Of a DNA stretch of 64,000 nt, positions 20,824 to 32,933 are shown in pieces. This stretch comes from Apiotrichum sp. Y4204 (lineage: Eukaryota; Basidiomycota; Tremellomycetes; Trichosporonales; Trichosporonaceae). Position 1 is the stretch's first letter; every line of letters begins with the position of its first letter. The stretch covers positions 620,001-684,000 of the forward strand of contig JAMYHL010000003.1 of the NCBI GenBank assembly GCA_025531455.1, given 5' to 3'. The notes beneath the pieces are model-generated. The model was not told the origin of the DNA. It saw only the letters and a program-made list of their open reading frames with translations, and ran no database searches. The position numbers were made by a program, and so were the translations under genes.

Positions 20824-23800
20824 TCATCGCCGGAGGAGGCTGCCGAACCGCCGGATGCCGTTCTCACGGCGGGGAGTCAGACTGTGGTCGGTACTGCTGC
20901 TGATCGAGTGAGTAGAGGTGTTTGCCCGCGCAGCCAAGAGTGAGCTGCTACGGGACGGGGGGGTGGTAGTGGCAGCGCCGACAGCCGTAGTGGAGACTCC
21001 AGCCGGGCTGGTCGTGATAGTGGGGAGAGGGGGAAGGACATTGGTGTCGTCAGGCTCGGTCGTCTCAGATGTGCGTGAGATGGTCGACGTCGTGCTCAGG
21101 TTAGCCCGGTGGAATTGTGATGCCCGTGCAGTGCTCGGCGCAGATGAGTCATCCACTTTCCTTGATGACGCGTGCCCGTTAGCGCGCTTGGACGGCCCAC
21201 GAGAGAGGTTCGTCGCAGAACCGAGTGGCGGGGAGAGCAGGATGCCACCAGTCCGGGGCAGACCGTCTATCGACGGCGAGCCATGCGTGTGGTGGCTGGT
21301 GCCCGAGGGGCCGCTTGAGCTTGCCACGGAAATGGTTGTGCTGAAGCTGGGACGCGGCTCATGTACTGCCGTGGCACGCGGCCCAACGCGAAGTGGGGGA
21401 AGAATGTAGCTGCTGCGAGTGTGCGACACATCAGACGGTATCGACGAGGCGGACGTCATGCGAGCCAGCTGAACAATTTTCGGAGAGCCCTGCTTGGAAG
21501 ACGACGCCAGTGTCGGGGAGCGATGCGACATCGAGTGCGCCACAGAGTGTGAGAGGGGGCCGTGAGAGGAAAGTGACGTGCTCTCTTCCTGAATGGGAGG
21601 AAGCATCTGGATCTCATCCGCGTACGCCTTGTGATACAGCGTGCGAAGGGCCTCGTGGAACGCAATATCCTTGTTGACGCGTTGATGGGCGACGAGACCG
21701 AGCTGGATAGTGCGCACGTACTCAAGCACCGCAGCGCGCAGGGTAGCCACATTCTTGGCCTCTCCCGGGTGCCGGTCCACGTATGCAGAGTCGAAGAAGT
21801 GCTTCTTGTACACCTGAATACCGCCATTAACGCGTGAGTCAACAGCTCCGTTCAGCGCGGTGCCGAGCAGTTTGACACTGTAGGATTAGCAACAGCCGAC
21901 AGAGAAGGAGGGCTCAATACGCACTCTACTGGAATCGCCTCGGCCAGCTTCCGCAGGTCTGTATCCGCCTTGCGAACGACAACAATCGCCGAGTCGACAG
22001 GTGAAATGTGCTCGTGGTGTATGTGCATCACCTCTGCACGACTCTGGAGGGCCGGCAGTTTGTTGGTAGTCGTGAGTGTCGTCTTCTCCACCCACTGGAG
22101 CACGCTTTCCCGCTCCTCGGGATCGATGATGTATGGCCGCAGGCTCTCAAACTTGTTGACATCATTGGAACGGTAGTATGCCTGTACAGCCTGGTTGACG
22201 CCCTTGCGGAACATAGGCCTGTTGAGGTCCGGAACGGGTGTGACGCTGGTGACCCAGATTACTGGCTCGGTACCGTACCGCACCGAGTCGGATGGCGGTA
22301 CCTTTGAGCGATGAATCTGCGCATCGGGATGCTTGGATTGAAGCGACTCGCAAAAGTCGACGTAGCGGCACCATGGCGCGCCGCGCACAATGAACTCCTT
22401 GTCGAGGTCCAGCGAAGTGAAGTTGCCATAGTAAACAACCCGGAAGTACTCGGGCTTAGGACGAGATGAGGCGCCCATACGCTCCCAAAGCTTGGCCTCG
22501 TGGTTGAGCAGCTCGGAGATACGCACAATGTCGTACGTCTTCTCTCGGTGCTGAGCAACAAGCTCCTGGCAGATTTCTGCTGCCTGCTCGTACGCTTCCG
22601 CTTCAGCCATGTACTCAAGGACGTGGTAAAGGATGGCCTCCTTGCGCTCGAACTGCGACTGCGCCGGGAGTTTAATATCTTCGTTCCGGAACTCGTCGAC
22701 CAGCTCGCCATCCGTATTCCACTGGTAAAGGTCGGCGTGCAGCTTGAGGGCCATACCCGCGCCGAACCAGTCGCGAGCAGCAACATTTATTCCCACGACG
22801 TGGTGCACGAAGCGTATGTACAGGTCATCGCGGCCGACCTTGGAGAAGAACTCCATGAGGCGCACAGTCGCAGCCACACGCTCCTCCTTCCATGCCGCGG
22901 TCTGGGGCAGGTCGCGGCTTGCCATGATAAGGTCGATGAACAGTTCAACCTGGTCAAGGAAGGAGCCCACATGACCGCGGAAGTTGTCGTCGATCTCCGG
23001 TGTGGCTTCAAATACGGTCCTCAATCGGCTGACAAAGTATGCCCGCGCGACTGATTCGCTCGCCGTAGTCGATCTGCGCGTAAACTGCAAGTCAGCGCAC
23101 AGAAATCTGAGGTAGACTTACCAGGTGCTCGAGAGTCTGGAAGATCTCGGTCTGAATGGCGTTGAATTTGCCCTCGAGAACATACTCCGCGTATATCATC
23201 GAGAACAGGATATCGACGGCAGACTCGCAAAGGCCCTCGTGTGAGGAGAGACAAAGTGTGAGAATGCGCTCGGCAAGGCCAGTGAAGCGAGTCTGATAAC
23301 CACCATAACGGTGCGACTGCTTGTGGCTAATGGGCTGCCAGCCCATTGCGTTCCACAGCTTTGTAAGCTGCACTGCACCCTGGTCACGGAGGTCGCCGGC
23401 GATGATCCACGCAGCCCGGCGGCGCTGAAGACCTTGCTCCTCCAGGGCGAGCTCATTCGACGCAAGGAGATCGCACAGAAGCTCTATGCAGCGAGACCAA
23501 AGGTCAATGTCAAATTTGTCCATTTCCTCGATCGGAGGCACAAACTCAGAGCGCGAGAGGAATGAGATAAGCGGTTCGAAGAAGCGTGTGACAGCCGTGA
23601 ACCCGAGGCCGGAAAGGGTGAGCCATTGTTGAGGGAACGCGTCAAAGCGGATAACCGAGTTGAAGACTTCAAATGCAAGCTTGAGCACATCCTTGACGTG
23701 ATCAATACCGTCGAGATCCAGTTTCTCCTCAAGCCAACGTATTATGCAAGCGCGCGGACTGGCGACCACGAGGGTAAAAATGACAACCGCAATCTCCGCA

Positions 23801-26800
23801 AGCCCACACTTGAACGTTCCTGCGGGTGGCAGTTCTTCCTCCTGACCGAACAGCGATGGCGGGGGGAGATGGGACACAAGGGCGAATGGGTGCGATGCTG
23901 GGAAGATATCAGGAGTCGCCTTCCAGACAGTTGGCGACTGGAGGTGCCGCTCGAGAAGGGCCATCGTCATATCGTTGTTCAGCTCCATGTACGATTCCAG
24001 AAGTGCTGGGAGGATTGACAGACAGTACTCGATGTTGTCCTCCTCCTGCGAGAGCAACATGGGGTCCGACTTCATGATGGGCGAATCGAGCAGTTCCTGC
24101 AGCTTGTTGACTGTCCAGGCCATGACGGATACCGCGAGACGGTTGCACTCGAGCCATTTGATTTGCCTACTATCCTTGAGCGTCTGAGTCTCGTTGCGAG
24201 CCGAGTACAGGTCCTCCTCATAACGACCTATGTGCGGCTTGACCCAGCGAACTATCGCAGGAATGAGCCGTGCGCGAGTTTCGTCAAAGTCAAGGAGAGT
24301 CTTGACAATCTGCAGGATAAGAAGCAACTTGTAGATCGCAAGGTTGCCCTGTACACGAGTCAGAGTGTCGGTGAAAACGATGACCATGTCGACGATCTCC
24401 TCAGGGGTGAAGACTTGCACAAGATCGGGGAGAATGTCGGCATAGTGTTGCACGGCCATGGTCTGCGATCCGATTAACGCCTTGTTTGTCGAGTGCATGA
24501 TGTCGTTTACCTCATTAAGAATCTCGCGCGTCTGGTTCTTGAAGTCGGCTTCGATCTGAGCAGTGTTGGGATTGTTAGACGATGCACGGGAACGGTCAAG
24601 CTCGTGAGAACGGATAATGAAACGGAAGACATTGTGCCACACCTTGAGCAGCGAACGGTACTCCTGGGATGCAGGACGACCCATCACCGCCTTCATGGAG
24701 CGGAGAAGGTGGGGTGCCGAAGACGAGAAGGCAAAGTGCTTGGCAGTGTACGCCGCAATGATCGGACCAAATGAGGGGAAGCGGCGATCAGAGGTCATCG
24801 ACAGCACCTTGATGAGACCCTTGAACACCAGATCATCGACTTCTTCGCGGCGATCACCAAGATGAGAGACCAGAATGGCGAAGAGCGCGTCGAGCACGGG
24901 CTGGAGGAACTTGGCAATTTCGTCCTCAGACACGAAACCGAACATCTGCAACGTTTGGCACAGCGCCGTGGCATCGGCACTCTGCCATGCGAAGAGTGCA
25001 CGGAGCGTGTCATCCTGGGTGTGCAATGTGGAGCAGAGGAAGGTGCGCAGCGAAAGTCGGTCGCGAAGTGCCGTTATATACCGCGATGACTCGGGAGAGA
25101 GTTTCGGCTCACCCGTTGACGGCACTTCAAAATAGAGATTCGGTGTGGGTTGTATCGCTGCCTTCTCCATGTGATAGAGGATAAGCTCGTGCTTGCCATC
25201 CTTGATCGAGGCGTTGTGCGAGAATAACGGCAAGTATGCGAACGCGAATGGTTTCTCAGCGTCGTGGCCGTTTCGATCCTCGCGGTCCCTCGACTTGTGC
25301 CGGAACGAAAGGAACAGATGGCAGTCACCAGCGCCCTGTGGGAGAGCAATCTTGACCAGCTCTCCAAACGTCGGTCGATCGTTGTGGTAGTAGACCAGGG
25401 AGTTGTGCTGCGCCGATGGAGGCTCACCTGATCCTCCCGCATACAGGGTATCGGGCACAAGGGTACCATCCGCCCTGCGCACCTCGAGTGATACCTGCGT
25501 GCTGGCTGGAATCGGCGCCACCGTCTTGCGAACCCGTAGTGTCCCACCTGCCGGAAAGAGTGTCGAGAAGGATGCGTCCCAAAGTTTGATGTAAAGATCG
25601 TTGCGGACCAATCCTGGTGGCACCACGTCGGGAAACCCTAAGCGCTGCGTCTGGGGAGTTTCTAGGAGCAATGACGGGTGCTCCCGGATAACTTGCTCGA
25701 TAGGGCCGTGGAAAAGGCGCAGCCCGAACGCGATGCCTTGCGCACGAGGGGTCTGCTCGTACATTCGCTCGTTACGAAGGATAATGTCCGCGTGCAAGGT
25801 CGCGAAGGTCGACTCGTCCTTGGCGACATAAATGGGCATCACAAAATCGTCAGCAGCTGTGTCTCCTGTAAGGCGGCTGAGAGAAGGTAATTCGAATACA
25901 GCACACCCAAGAGGGCGGCGAACTGTTGCGCGACCATTGATTGTAGTCCCTTGCGACAGCACAGTGTCTATCGTCTGCGTCCGCTTTGGTTCATACCCCG
26001 ATACCATGGAGCCTGTGTCGTCGGTCGCGTTATCGGAGATGGAGAGCGAGCTTCGCCACTTCGAACCCTCGTGGAACATTATGCTGCCCCGCTTGCTCGC
26101 GCTGCTCCGGCGAGGAGTATCGGGTGCACCTGCGGAGCTTGCCTCCGCAGCCATCTTCATGTTGCCGTTTCGCACAAGGCGACAGACGAGGTAAGTGCCG
26201 GTTTGCACGTCGTCCGCTCTCAAATCTGCGAATAGCGTGCGAAGTTTCCCAAGTCGGCGCTCAGCGTCCCGCGCCGGGCTACCGTTGTGGTTGAGAACAA
26301 GGCAGTATTCCTCCGTGAGGAACTTTCCATGTGACTTGCTGAACAACGAGAAGAAGAGTTCACACGTCTCACCAGGAGAGCATGGACTTGCCACGAACGC
26401 GCGGAAGTCGAGCAAGCAGTGATATCCACTAGGTGACGTCGTTTCTGGTGCGAGTTCGGCATCAGTGGATGCAGACGTATCGATGGGCGGGCTCTTGATT
26501 GTCAACTGCCGCGGTATTGTTGACTTGCCGAACAGCGCGTCGAGAGGTACCAGATCGATGTATGCGAGCTATGCTTATCAGTTGCACGTTCTCGATTGGC
26601 GGCACATACCTGAACTTGGTACACGTAAGTCATGACGCCTCCCATCCAGCCCGACCGCGTTAATGCCCGGTCCTTATCAACGCCGACGACGCTTCCGTCT
26701 TCCAGACTGCGAACTATGACCTCAAGGCCTTGCGCGACGTTACATTTGACCAGACGAGACACACACTCCCTGCGGATGCGCACCAGCTCGTCTCCACTCA

Positions 26801-27756
26801 GCATTTGTGAAAGGAGCTGCCGGCGGCCGAGGAACAGGGCGTCGATGTGTTGCACTACAGCGTTGAACAGACGATATTCGCGCATTGTGAGGTAGGTCGG
26901 CAAGCGCTTCAAGTTAGCAAAACCATTCACAGCGTCTCAAACTCACAGCATACCACTCTCGGATAGCGCATGCAATCTCATCCACCAGCGGCCACTGCTG
27001 CCCAGCCACTGTGGAGTCTCCAGCTGTCAATGTTGGAAGAGGTGGTTGCTCCTTTTCCCGTTGTGCCGAGAGAATGAGCGACGCCGGGCGATGGCTGCGC
27101 TTGACAACGCTCCCCGAACCTGTTCGCGTCGTCTTCTTGGGCGACAGTTGTCCTGCTGGTGCCGCGCTGCCATTGGCGTAATTCTCGTCCTCATCCTCAT
27201 CCTCTTCCCGCACCGATGCCATCTCATGGCGCAGCTGTCGCGCACGCTCCTCAGCCAGCTCACGCGCACGCTCATGTGCAACCGTCAGCACTTCACTTTC
27301 GGTCCCTGCGTTAGGTCGAACATGCACTGCCGCGGCAGGGAAAATGCCGATGAGGACCGAGGGCTCGACTTTGGGATACGTGGTGGGGTTCTCGGGGGAA
27401 GGCATCAACATTGGCAGGGAAACCCCTTGCACAATGTAGCTGTTTAATTAGATAGATTCTCGTCTTCAGGCCACCTACCCTCGGTACCACAAAGAATGGT
27501 CGCCTTCATCACCACTGCGATACTCCTCAAACGCGAAGAACTCGTCTCCCACATCGAGGTTGACTTCATGTGGGTTCCCGCGAGCTGTCGCAAACGCGTC
27601 GTCCGGACGTGTCGACTGATTCACACCCGACCATGAGAAGCGATTCTTCTGATCTTTTGAGCGGACAGTTGTCGTGGGTGATGCCGGCAACGAGGTGGCT
27701 GGATGAAAGGGGTGGACGACGAGACCCGAGTAGATATGTGGGAGTGGTTCCCACAT
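20824..27756 (-). CDS. DOCK-family guanine nucleotide exchange factor (SH3-DHR1-DHR2)
   Basis: complement(join(20824..21877,21925..23084,23122..26568,26610..26906,26947..27439,27479..27756)), 2242 residues; the five introns are only 37-47 nt. The start MWEPLPHIYSGLVVHPF closely resembles the N-terminus of DOCK180-class proteins. Around residues 60-145 is an SH3 domain (DVGDEFFAFEEY, LWYRGYIVQG, SVLIGIFPAAAVHV) interrupted by introns. A helical region with IREWYARLPTYLTMREYRLF follows. DHR-1, the C2-like lipid-binding domain, starts near residue 676 (RNDLYIKLWDASF). The DHR-2 exchange domain covers roughly residues 1590-1970 and includes the lobe C signature NGAVDSRVNGGIQVYKKHFF, whose loop carries the nucleotide-sensor region. 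The last 270 residues are Ser/Thr/Pro-rich and probably disordered. It likely activates Rac/Cdc42-type GTPases, perhaps with an ELMO partner (inference). Shares a 1.8-kb divergent upstream region with the Rieske-DUF455 gene. Confidence 0.93.
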
Positions 27757-29570
27757 GCCTGTTCGTCTGTTATTGTGTGAGCGGTCTGCTGAAGGGAAGG
27801 AAGGCGACAACGACAACTGATGATGTGGATAGAGAAGGGAGATATCGATGGCACAAGACCAAACGCCCAGGGTTTAAGGACGTCGGCGGCGGGTGGAGTT
27901 GATGGCAAAGGGAACCGTGGACAGGGATTGGGATGGGAATGTGATGGGCTGAGAAGGTTGGTGCGATGCGAACAGTTGATAGTGGGGGACTGCGGCGGCG
28001 CGTGTGAACGGTCTTTGGCGGACGGCGCCCCGCTTGCTGCTTACCTCGAAGGACCCGAGTTGGTGCTCGGACCAGAACTGTAGAATGCAGTCATAAATCA
28101 GTGGAGGCTGTCGGAGATCTCGACCGTCAGAGCCGCAAGAGTCGTTGACGACTACCTCGGCGGCGTCGCGTCGCGCGCGCCGTACGCGGAGGAGAAATTG
28201 ATGGCCACGTCCGAACGTCCGAACGCGGTGGAGGGGCGCGCGATGCTGTCTCAGGTGGTTGGACGCGCCAGTCGTGAGTGTGTTGTGTCGGAGATGGATC
28301 TGCGGAATGAGAGACCCCAGTTGAGGGTTGGGTTGATGATGACAGCAGCGACCAAAGCGGAGGATAGGGTGCGTGGAGATGGAGGAGGAGAGGAAGAGCG
28401 TTGGATGTTTGGAGAGTTGCAAAAAAGCAGCCGAGAGGTAACGAGAGTGTGAGAAGTATGATGACCCAAAAGAAGAGAAATGATGATGGTGATAGTTGTA
28501 AGATGAGTCCGGTTCTTTTCTCGAATAGGGATGTACTGCTTGCCAGAGTCGCAGAGTCTCGGAGTCGCGAGTCGCGCCCGCGAGAGAGTGGAGAGTGGGA
28601 GGAACAAGTGAGGAACCGGGAGAAGATGGCGACTTGCCAAGTATGGAATAGCGTGGATGGCAAACGACAGGGATCGAATGCAGAGCGGGATGTAACAGAT
28701 GCCCTCGGCTAGGGATCGATTGGTGCAAGTGAGACAACAGTGAGGGGCAGGCCGGGCAGGGGGCGTCAGCGGAACCTCAAATGGCAAAGCATGCATGCCA
28801 GCAACCTGGGCGCGGGCGTAAGGGCGGACGGGCGGAGCCGGGGGCGCGGGCAACAGGCTCAGAGCATGCCGGGTGTGGCTTGCTTGCGTTTATACAGTCC
28901 GAGCCTGGAGCACCGAGCCTTGTTTCGCAGCGGGATGGCACAAGAGCCGAGGACTTTTCATTGGGCCTTGTGGTAGCCAGGGCCCAGGGAGAGCCTGATG
29001 GCCCGACTGCCGTCTGTTTCTGATTGCGCGTTTGATGCAATGTGGCGTCTGCCCAATCCTGGGGATATCTGGGATTGAAACGCGTCCCACTCCTACTAAT
29101 CAGTCCACTTCACTTTCTCTTTACGTCTTCTCACAATTAAATCAATGAAATCAATCTCTGGATCGATCTGTCCTCCGTCATCAACCCACGGACAACTCAC
29201 GCCGGCCAAGGCTTCACATCATCGCAAAGCGAACTTCGTCATCAGGTTGCTCATGCCGTACCTTTCGATGATCAATGATCATTGATGGGTTTCGCGTGGA
29301 CTTAGCGTGAAACTCACGCGCAGATCAATGATTCTTCCCGTCGCGTGCGATCCGCACGATCGATAGATCGATAGATCTTCCCCTGATCCCCTGCAAGGCC
29401 CTGCACCTGATCCGCGAGGTCCGATCGTCGTTGTCCAGTCCGCCACCCGATTAACAACCTCCACTTTGGAGAAATCCGATTTTTTGTCTCATCCATCACA
29501 TCACATCACTTTGCGTCCTCGAAGTGCTTCTACTCATCACATCCCACATCGCCGCAATCGCTCATTCAGC
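27757..29570. promoter_or_regulatory. 1.8-kb divergent upstream region (DOCK / Rieske-DUF455)
   Basis: No supportable gene. The DOCK-proximal half is pyrimidine-rich on the minus strand and carries long but unrecognisable open frames there (27874-28737, 28251-28853), best read as a long leader plus promoter. The other half is A/T-richer with clustered palindromes: a perfect 16-nt ATCAATGATCATTGAT at 29271-29286, ATCAATGAT again at about 29324, GCGTGA/TCACGC inverted halves near 29306-29320 and a GATCGATAGATCGATAGATC direct repeat near 29358. ATCAAT also recurs at 29141-29157. These look like transcription-factor sites, factor unknown. Confidence 0.45.
29271..29286. promoter_or_regulatory. Perfect 16-nt palindrome
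   Basis: ATCAATGATCATTGAT equals its own reverse complement, about 285 nt upstream of the Rieske-DUF455 start codon; a half-site copy follows about 50 nt downstream. A candidate dimeric operator; the binding factor is unknown. Confidence 0.5.
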
Positions 29571-32500
29571 ATGGATGGATACGTAAGGTGAGCCTTTAAG
29601 CTACACTTGGTGTTGCTAACGCATTTAGAGCCTGCGCGTTGCAGGACACATACTCGCACACGCGCTTCCACCTTGCCCTGAGAACGCAATCGGTCCCCGC
29701 CGTCTACCACCGCTTGCTGCTGTTTAGGATCAACAAGCCCGATTCGCCTGACACCCCGTGTGATGCAGTGCCGGAGGGTGGAGTACCCCGCTCAACATCG
29801 CCTGCAGAGCCTGAGCTCTACTGCATGGAGGAAGCATGTCCTCATCTCGGCGCGCCTTTGAGCCATGCCGAGCTCGAGGTGGACGATATCGAAGATACGC
29901 GCGCAGTAGGTGTGTTGTTTGAAAAGGAGTGATGACTAACGGATTAGTATGCCCATGGCATCAGTATGACTTTGGTGAGCAGGATATTGCCTCCCCTTTC
30001 GACGCGGACTACCGTGCTGATTCACTTGCCAGACCTTAAGGATGGCTCAAGTTGTGAGTACAGATGCTGGACGTTCACCATGATGTTCGGAACTGATGCT
30101 GCCAAGCCACGGGCCTTCAAACGTGTACATACGATGTCAAGATTGTCAACTCTGGTGATAGCCCAGAGGTGTGGGTCGAAGTCCCTCACGTCGCGGGTGG
30201 CCACAAGTGGGAGGTAATCGAGTTCCGTGGTGTCAGCGAAGGTACGCATTTTGTGTCTGCCATGAGCCCATGCTGATCGCTCTCGTAGAGTTCGCCGATC
30301 CTCCGCCACTCTCAATGAACGGACTGTCGCTTGACGATGCTCTGTCCACAGATACCCTGAATGCCGAGTCGAGCACAGCGGCCGTGAAGCTCCCCGACGA
30401 GCTCCCAAACTCGCTTCTCGGGTTCGCGCATCTTGTTCTGGCCACCGCTGAGCCAACACTAAAGGTAGCTCTTACTAAGGAGGCGGTGGCACGCTTGCGG
30501 GCGGGAAAGCTGAAGTCGATCCGGCCCAACATGTCCGAAATCCGGCGGGCCAAAGAGAACGGCGATCTCGTCGACATCCCGCCACGGTTGCAATCAGCTG
30601 TCGCACCGGGGCAGGTCGGGAAACGGTGAGGAATACTCGGAATTGAAGCAGTCCTGACAGCAAGTGGCCGGGGAGGCTCGGAAAAGTCTCGCATCATGAT
30701 GCTTCGTGAGTCTAGACAACGGCTCCTCCTGCGTCGCTCCTGCTGCGTTACTCCTGTGGAGGACATGTGGACAAGGCTGGGATGTGGTCGAGATCCTCTG
30801 ATCGAAGGTGTCTTAAGTTTTAGGACACCACTAAACTATATCACTTAGCTCCTTCATTCGACGCTGTGTTGTCGCAGCAGCTCTCCTTCATTCGACGCTG
30901 TGTTGTCGCACCAGCTGCTGCGACTTATCTTCACCGAATCCCATAGCTCAAGCATTCTCGTTTCATTACTAACCACCTTGCAGATGCGCTGGCCAATATC
31001 GAGCAATATGCTATCGATCTCGCATGGGACATTCTCGCGCGCTTCGCCGACTTTGAGGTTGATGGCCAGAGGTTACCCGTGGAGTTCTTCCTAGACTGGG
31101 CAAAAGTTGCCGAGGACGAGGCCAAGCACTATTCCTTGCTTAGCAAACGTCTAGTCGTGAGTGCTGTTTCTGTGGTTCTGTCGTTTCCGCTTCAGAGAGG
31201 CTAGTGTCGTGTCAGCGGTGGTTGATCAGTGGATTAACAAGGGAACGACATGATTGCGTTGCGATCGCGTTGCTAGCAAGTGACGCAGCGAGAAAGGTTG
31301 CGACAAGCAGCCTGGGTGTCGGAGTGAAATCTGCCTGTCTGTCAGGCAGAAATCTCCCAGCGCTGAACCGGGGTTGCTAGGATGAGAATTCTGGTGACGT
31401 TGAGCCGGAATGAGGACCGACCCCGGCAGAAGGTCTATCGGCAGCGATTTCCGCTGGGACATGTCTAACGAGTGATGCCAGTGGGCTTGGGACCTTGTTC
31501 TCGTCTGGATTGAATACCAGCTCTCTTTGTCCAGCTTTACTACCAGGATATGGGAGAAGTGGCATCTCCAACCATGCTAGGAGGGAGTGACGTGGACCTT
31601 CTGTCCCGCTTCCTCATCACCAGGCAGCTCTTGGGCGTTCAACTGGGCCGCAAAGGGTGGTGTTTGGAGGTCAAGAGAGGTACATCCTTTGAGGCTACAA
31701 CCATCTGGGACGTCTTCACACATCCGGAAGTTCAGCGCACATTGGCTACTGTTTGGCCAAATGATCGTCGATGTGATGAGCTTTGAGTGATCGCCTTGTG
31801 CATCGTGAGCTGACTCCCGATCAGGAAATGGGATCATACTTTGGCGCGCATAGTGGTAAGCACCTTGACGCTACTGAGTCTTTTGAAGCTGACACGGTGC
31901 AATTCTATGTGTTGAATGTTCCTCTGACATTGCCTCGATATGACTTGACTGTGCCCCTGATCTGACCTTGATGGCCACCGCTTTCAGTTCACGCTGGCCT
32001 GTGGGAGTCTGCCATGGACACCGCCCACTCTCTCTCGGCGCGCATCGCCATCATCCACCTTGTCGCCGAGGCGCGTGGCGTAGACATGAACCCTTTGACG
32101 TTGGCAAAGCTCAAGGCAGCAGGCGACGCCGAGTCGACGCGGATTTTGGAGATAATCCACGCAGACGAGATTACTCGTGAGTCGTCATCGTCCGCCAGGC
32201 TCCCAGTTTGTTAACACAGTTAGACGTCACAACTGGTCATCGCTGGTTCTCCTGGATGTAAGTTGAGCTAGGGGTCTTTGTATGGGAAGCTCACGTCCAA
32301 GCTGCGCACGTGAGGGCGTTGATCCAGTAGAGCAATTCCGCAAGGAGGTCTCTGAAAATTTCCATGGCGACCTCCGAGGGCCGTTCAACGTTGAGGATCG
32401 TGCAAAAGCTGTGAGTACGCGCAGGCGGGTCGGCATAAGGTGGTGGGCCACCTCCGCTATTGGGGTGTCTGCCACTGGGAGGAACAGATTGGGGATAGTC

Positions 32501-32933
32501 ACCAAACGACAAAATGAGGAAAACAACGGGTCAAAAACATAATGAACGATGACGACAATCGATTACCGTGCCTTATCGTTACCGTTCCTCGGTGCCTCTC
32601 ACAGGTCATTATGTGCACAATGTGTTTCCTGGGAGTAGCAGGAGCGCATATCGACACATCGTCGGTCGCAAGGTGCTCCACAGGCTACCGCATGGTTCCC
32701 TCGGTCTTCGAGGGAAGCCGCATCACAGAGGACCTGATATTAATTTTGCCGCTGCATAACCCCGCCCCGACCCCTGCGTCACACACTCTGGTCCGGCCTG
32801 ATCGCTAATAACACAGGGACTCACCCCGGACTTCTACACCGGCCTCACGGGACACCACCAACGAAGGCAGGAGGTGTACGCTAACGGTGCGGGCTCGGGC
32901 GGCGACGCACACATGCACCCCCGCCTTACGTAG
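29571..32933 (+). CDS. Rieske [2Fe-2S] - DUF455 ferritin-like fusion protein
   Basis: join(29571..29587,29629..29909,29948..29974,30033..30053,30107..30241,30289..30625,30665..30705,30984..31156,31825..31855,31988..32176,32224..32257,32302..32410,32817..32933), 503 residues. The N-terminal Rieske domain has Cys76-Pro-His78 (CPHLGAPLSH) and Cys101-Pro-Trp-His104 (VCPWHQYDF), the two cluster-ligand pairs. Beyond about residue 180 is DUF455, a ferritin-like helical domain, with metal-ligand candidates Glu293, Glu332-x-x-His335 (EDEAKHY), Glu382 and Glu415-x-x-His418 (DEITH). A reductase-oxygenase pair in one chain is suggested: Rieske passes electrons to a diiron site (inference; the substrate is unknown). 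No transmembrane segment is seen. A TGA at 30627 falls inside a 39-nt intron (30626-30664) and does not end the gene. Introns in the Rieske half are 38-58 nt, but four in the DUF455 half are 132-668 nt. Confidence 0.88.
30849..30914 (+). repeat. Tandem duplication inside intron 7
   Basis: Two 32-nt copies with period 34 (CTCCTTCATTCGACGCTGTG plus 12 more bases), differing at one base. They lie in the 278-nt intron between the Rieske and DUF455 parts and partly account for its size. Confidence 0.9.
31157..31824 (+). other. Unusually long (668-nt) intron of the Rieske-DUF455 gene
   Basis: Flanked by GTGAGT and CCCGATCAG, joining ...SKRLV to EMGSYFGAHS exactly as DUF455 conservation demands. 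It is more than ten times the typical intron here. It contains an 8-bp hairpin (TCTGCCTG 31330-31337 with CAGGCAGA 31343-31350) and small overlapping open frames on both strands (31550-31786 plus, 31577-31837 minus). An inserted element is possible; no terminal repeats or target duplication were found. Confidence 0.6.

Noticed and set aside
27874..28853. 287- and 200-codon minus-strand frames upstream of the DOCK gene
   Set aside because: Composition (Ser/Pro/His/Leu from C/T-rich DNA), no motif, and position fit an untranslated leader and promoter.
30598..30629. Stop codon TGA at 30627 ending the Rieske protein
   Set aside because: The stop is inside a 39-nt intron (30626-30664); the frame continues into conserved DUF455 sequence beyond it.
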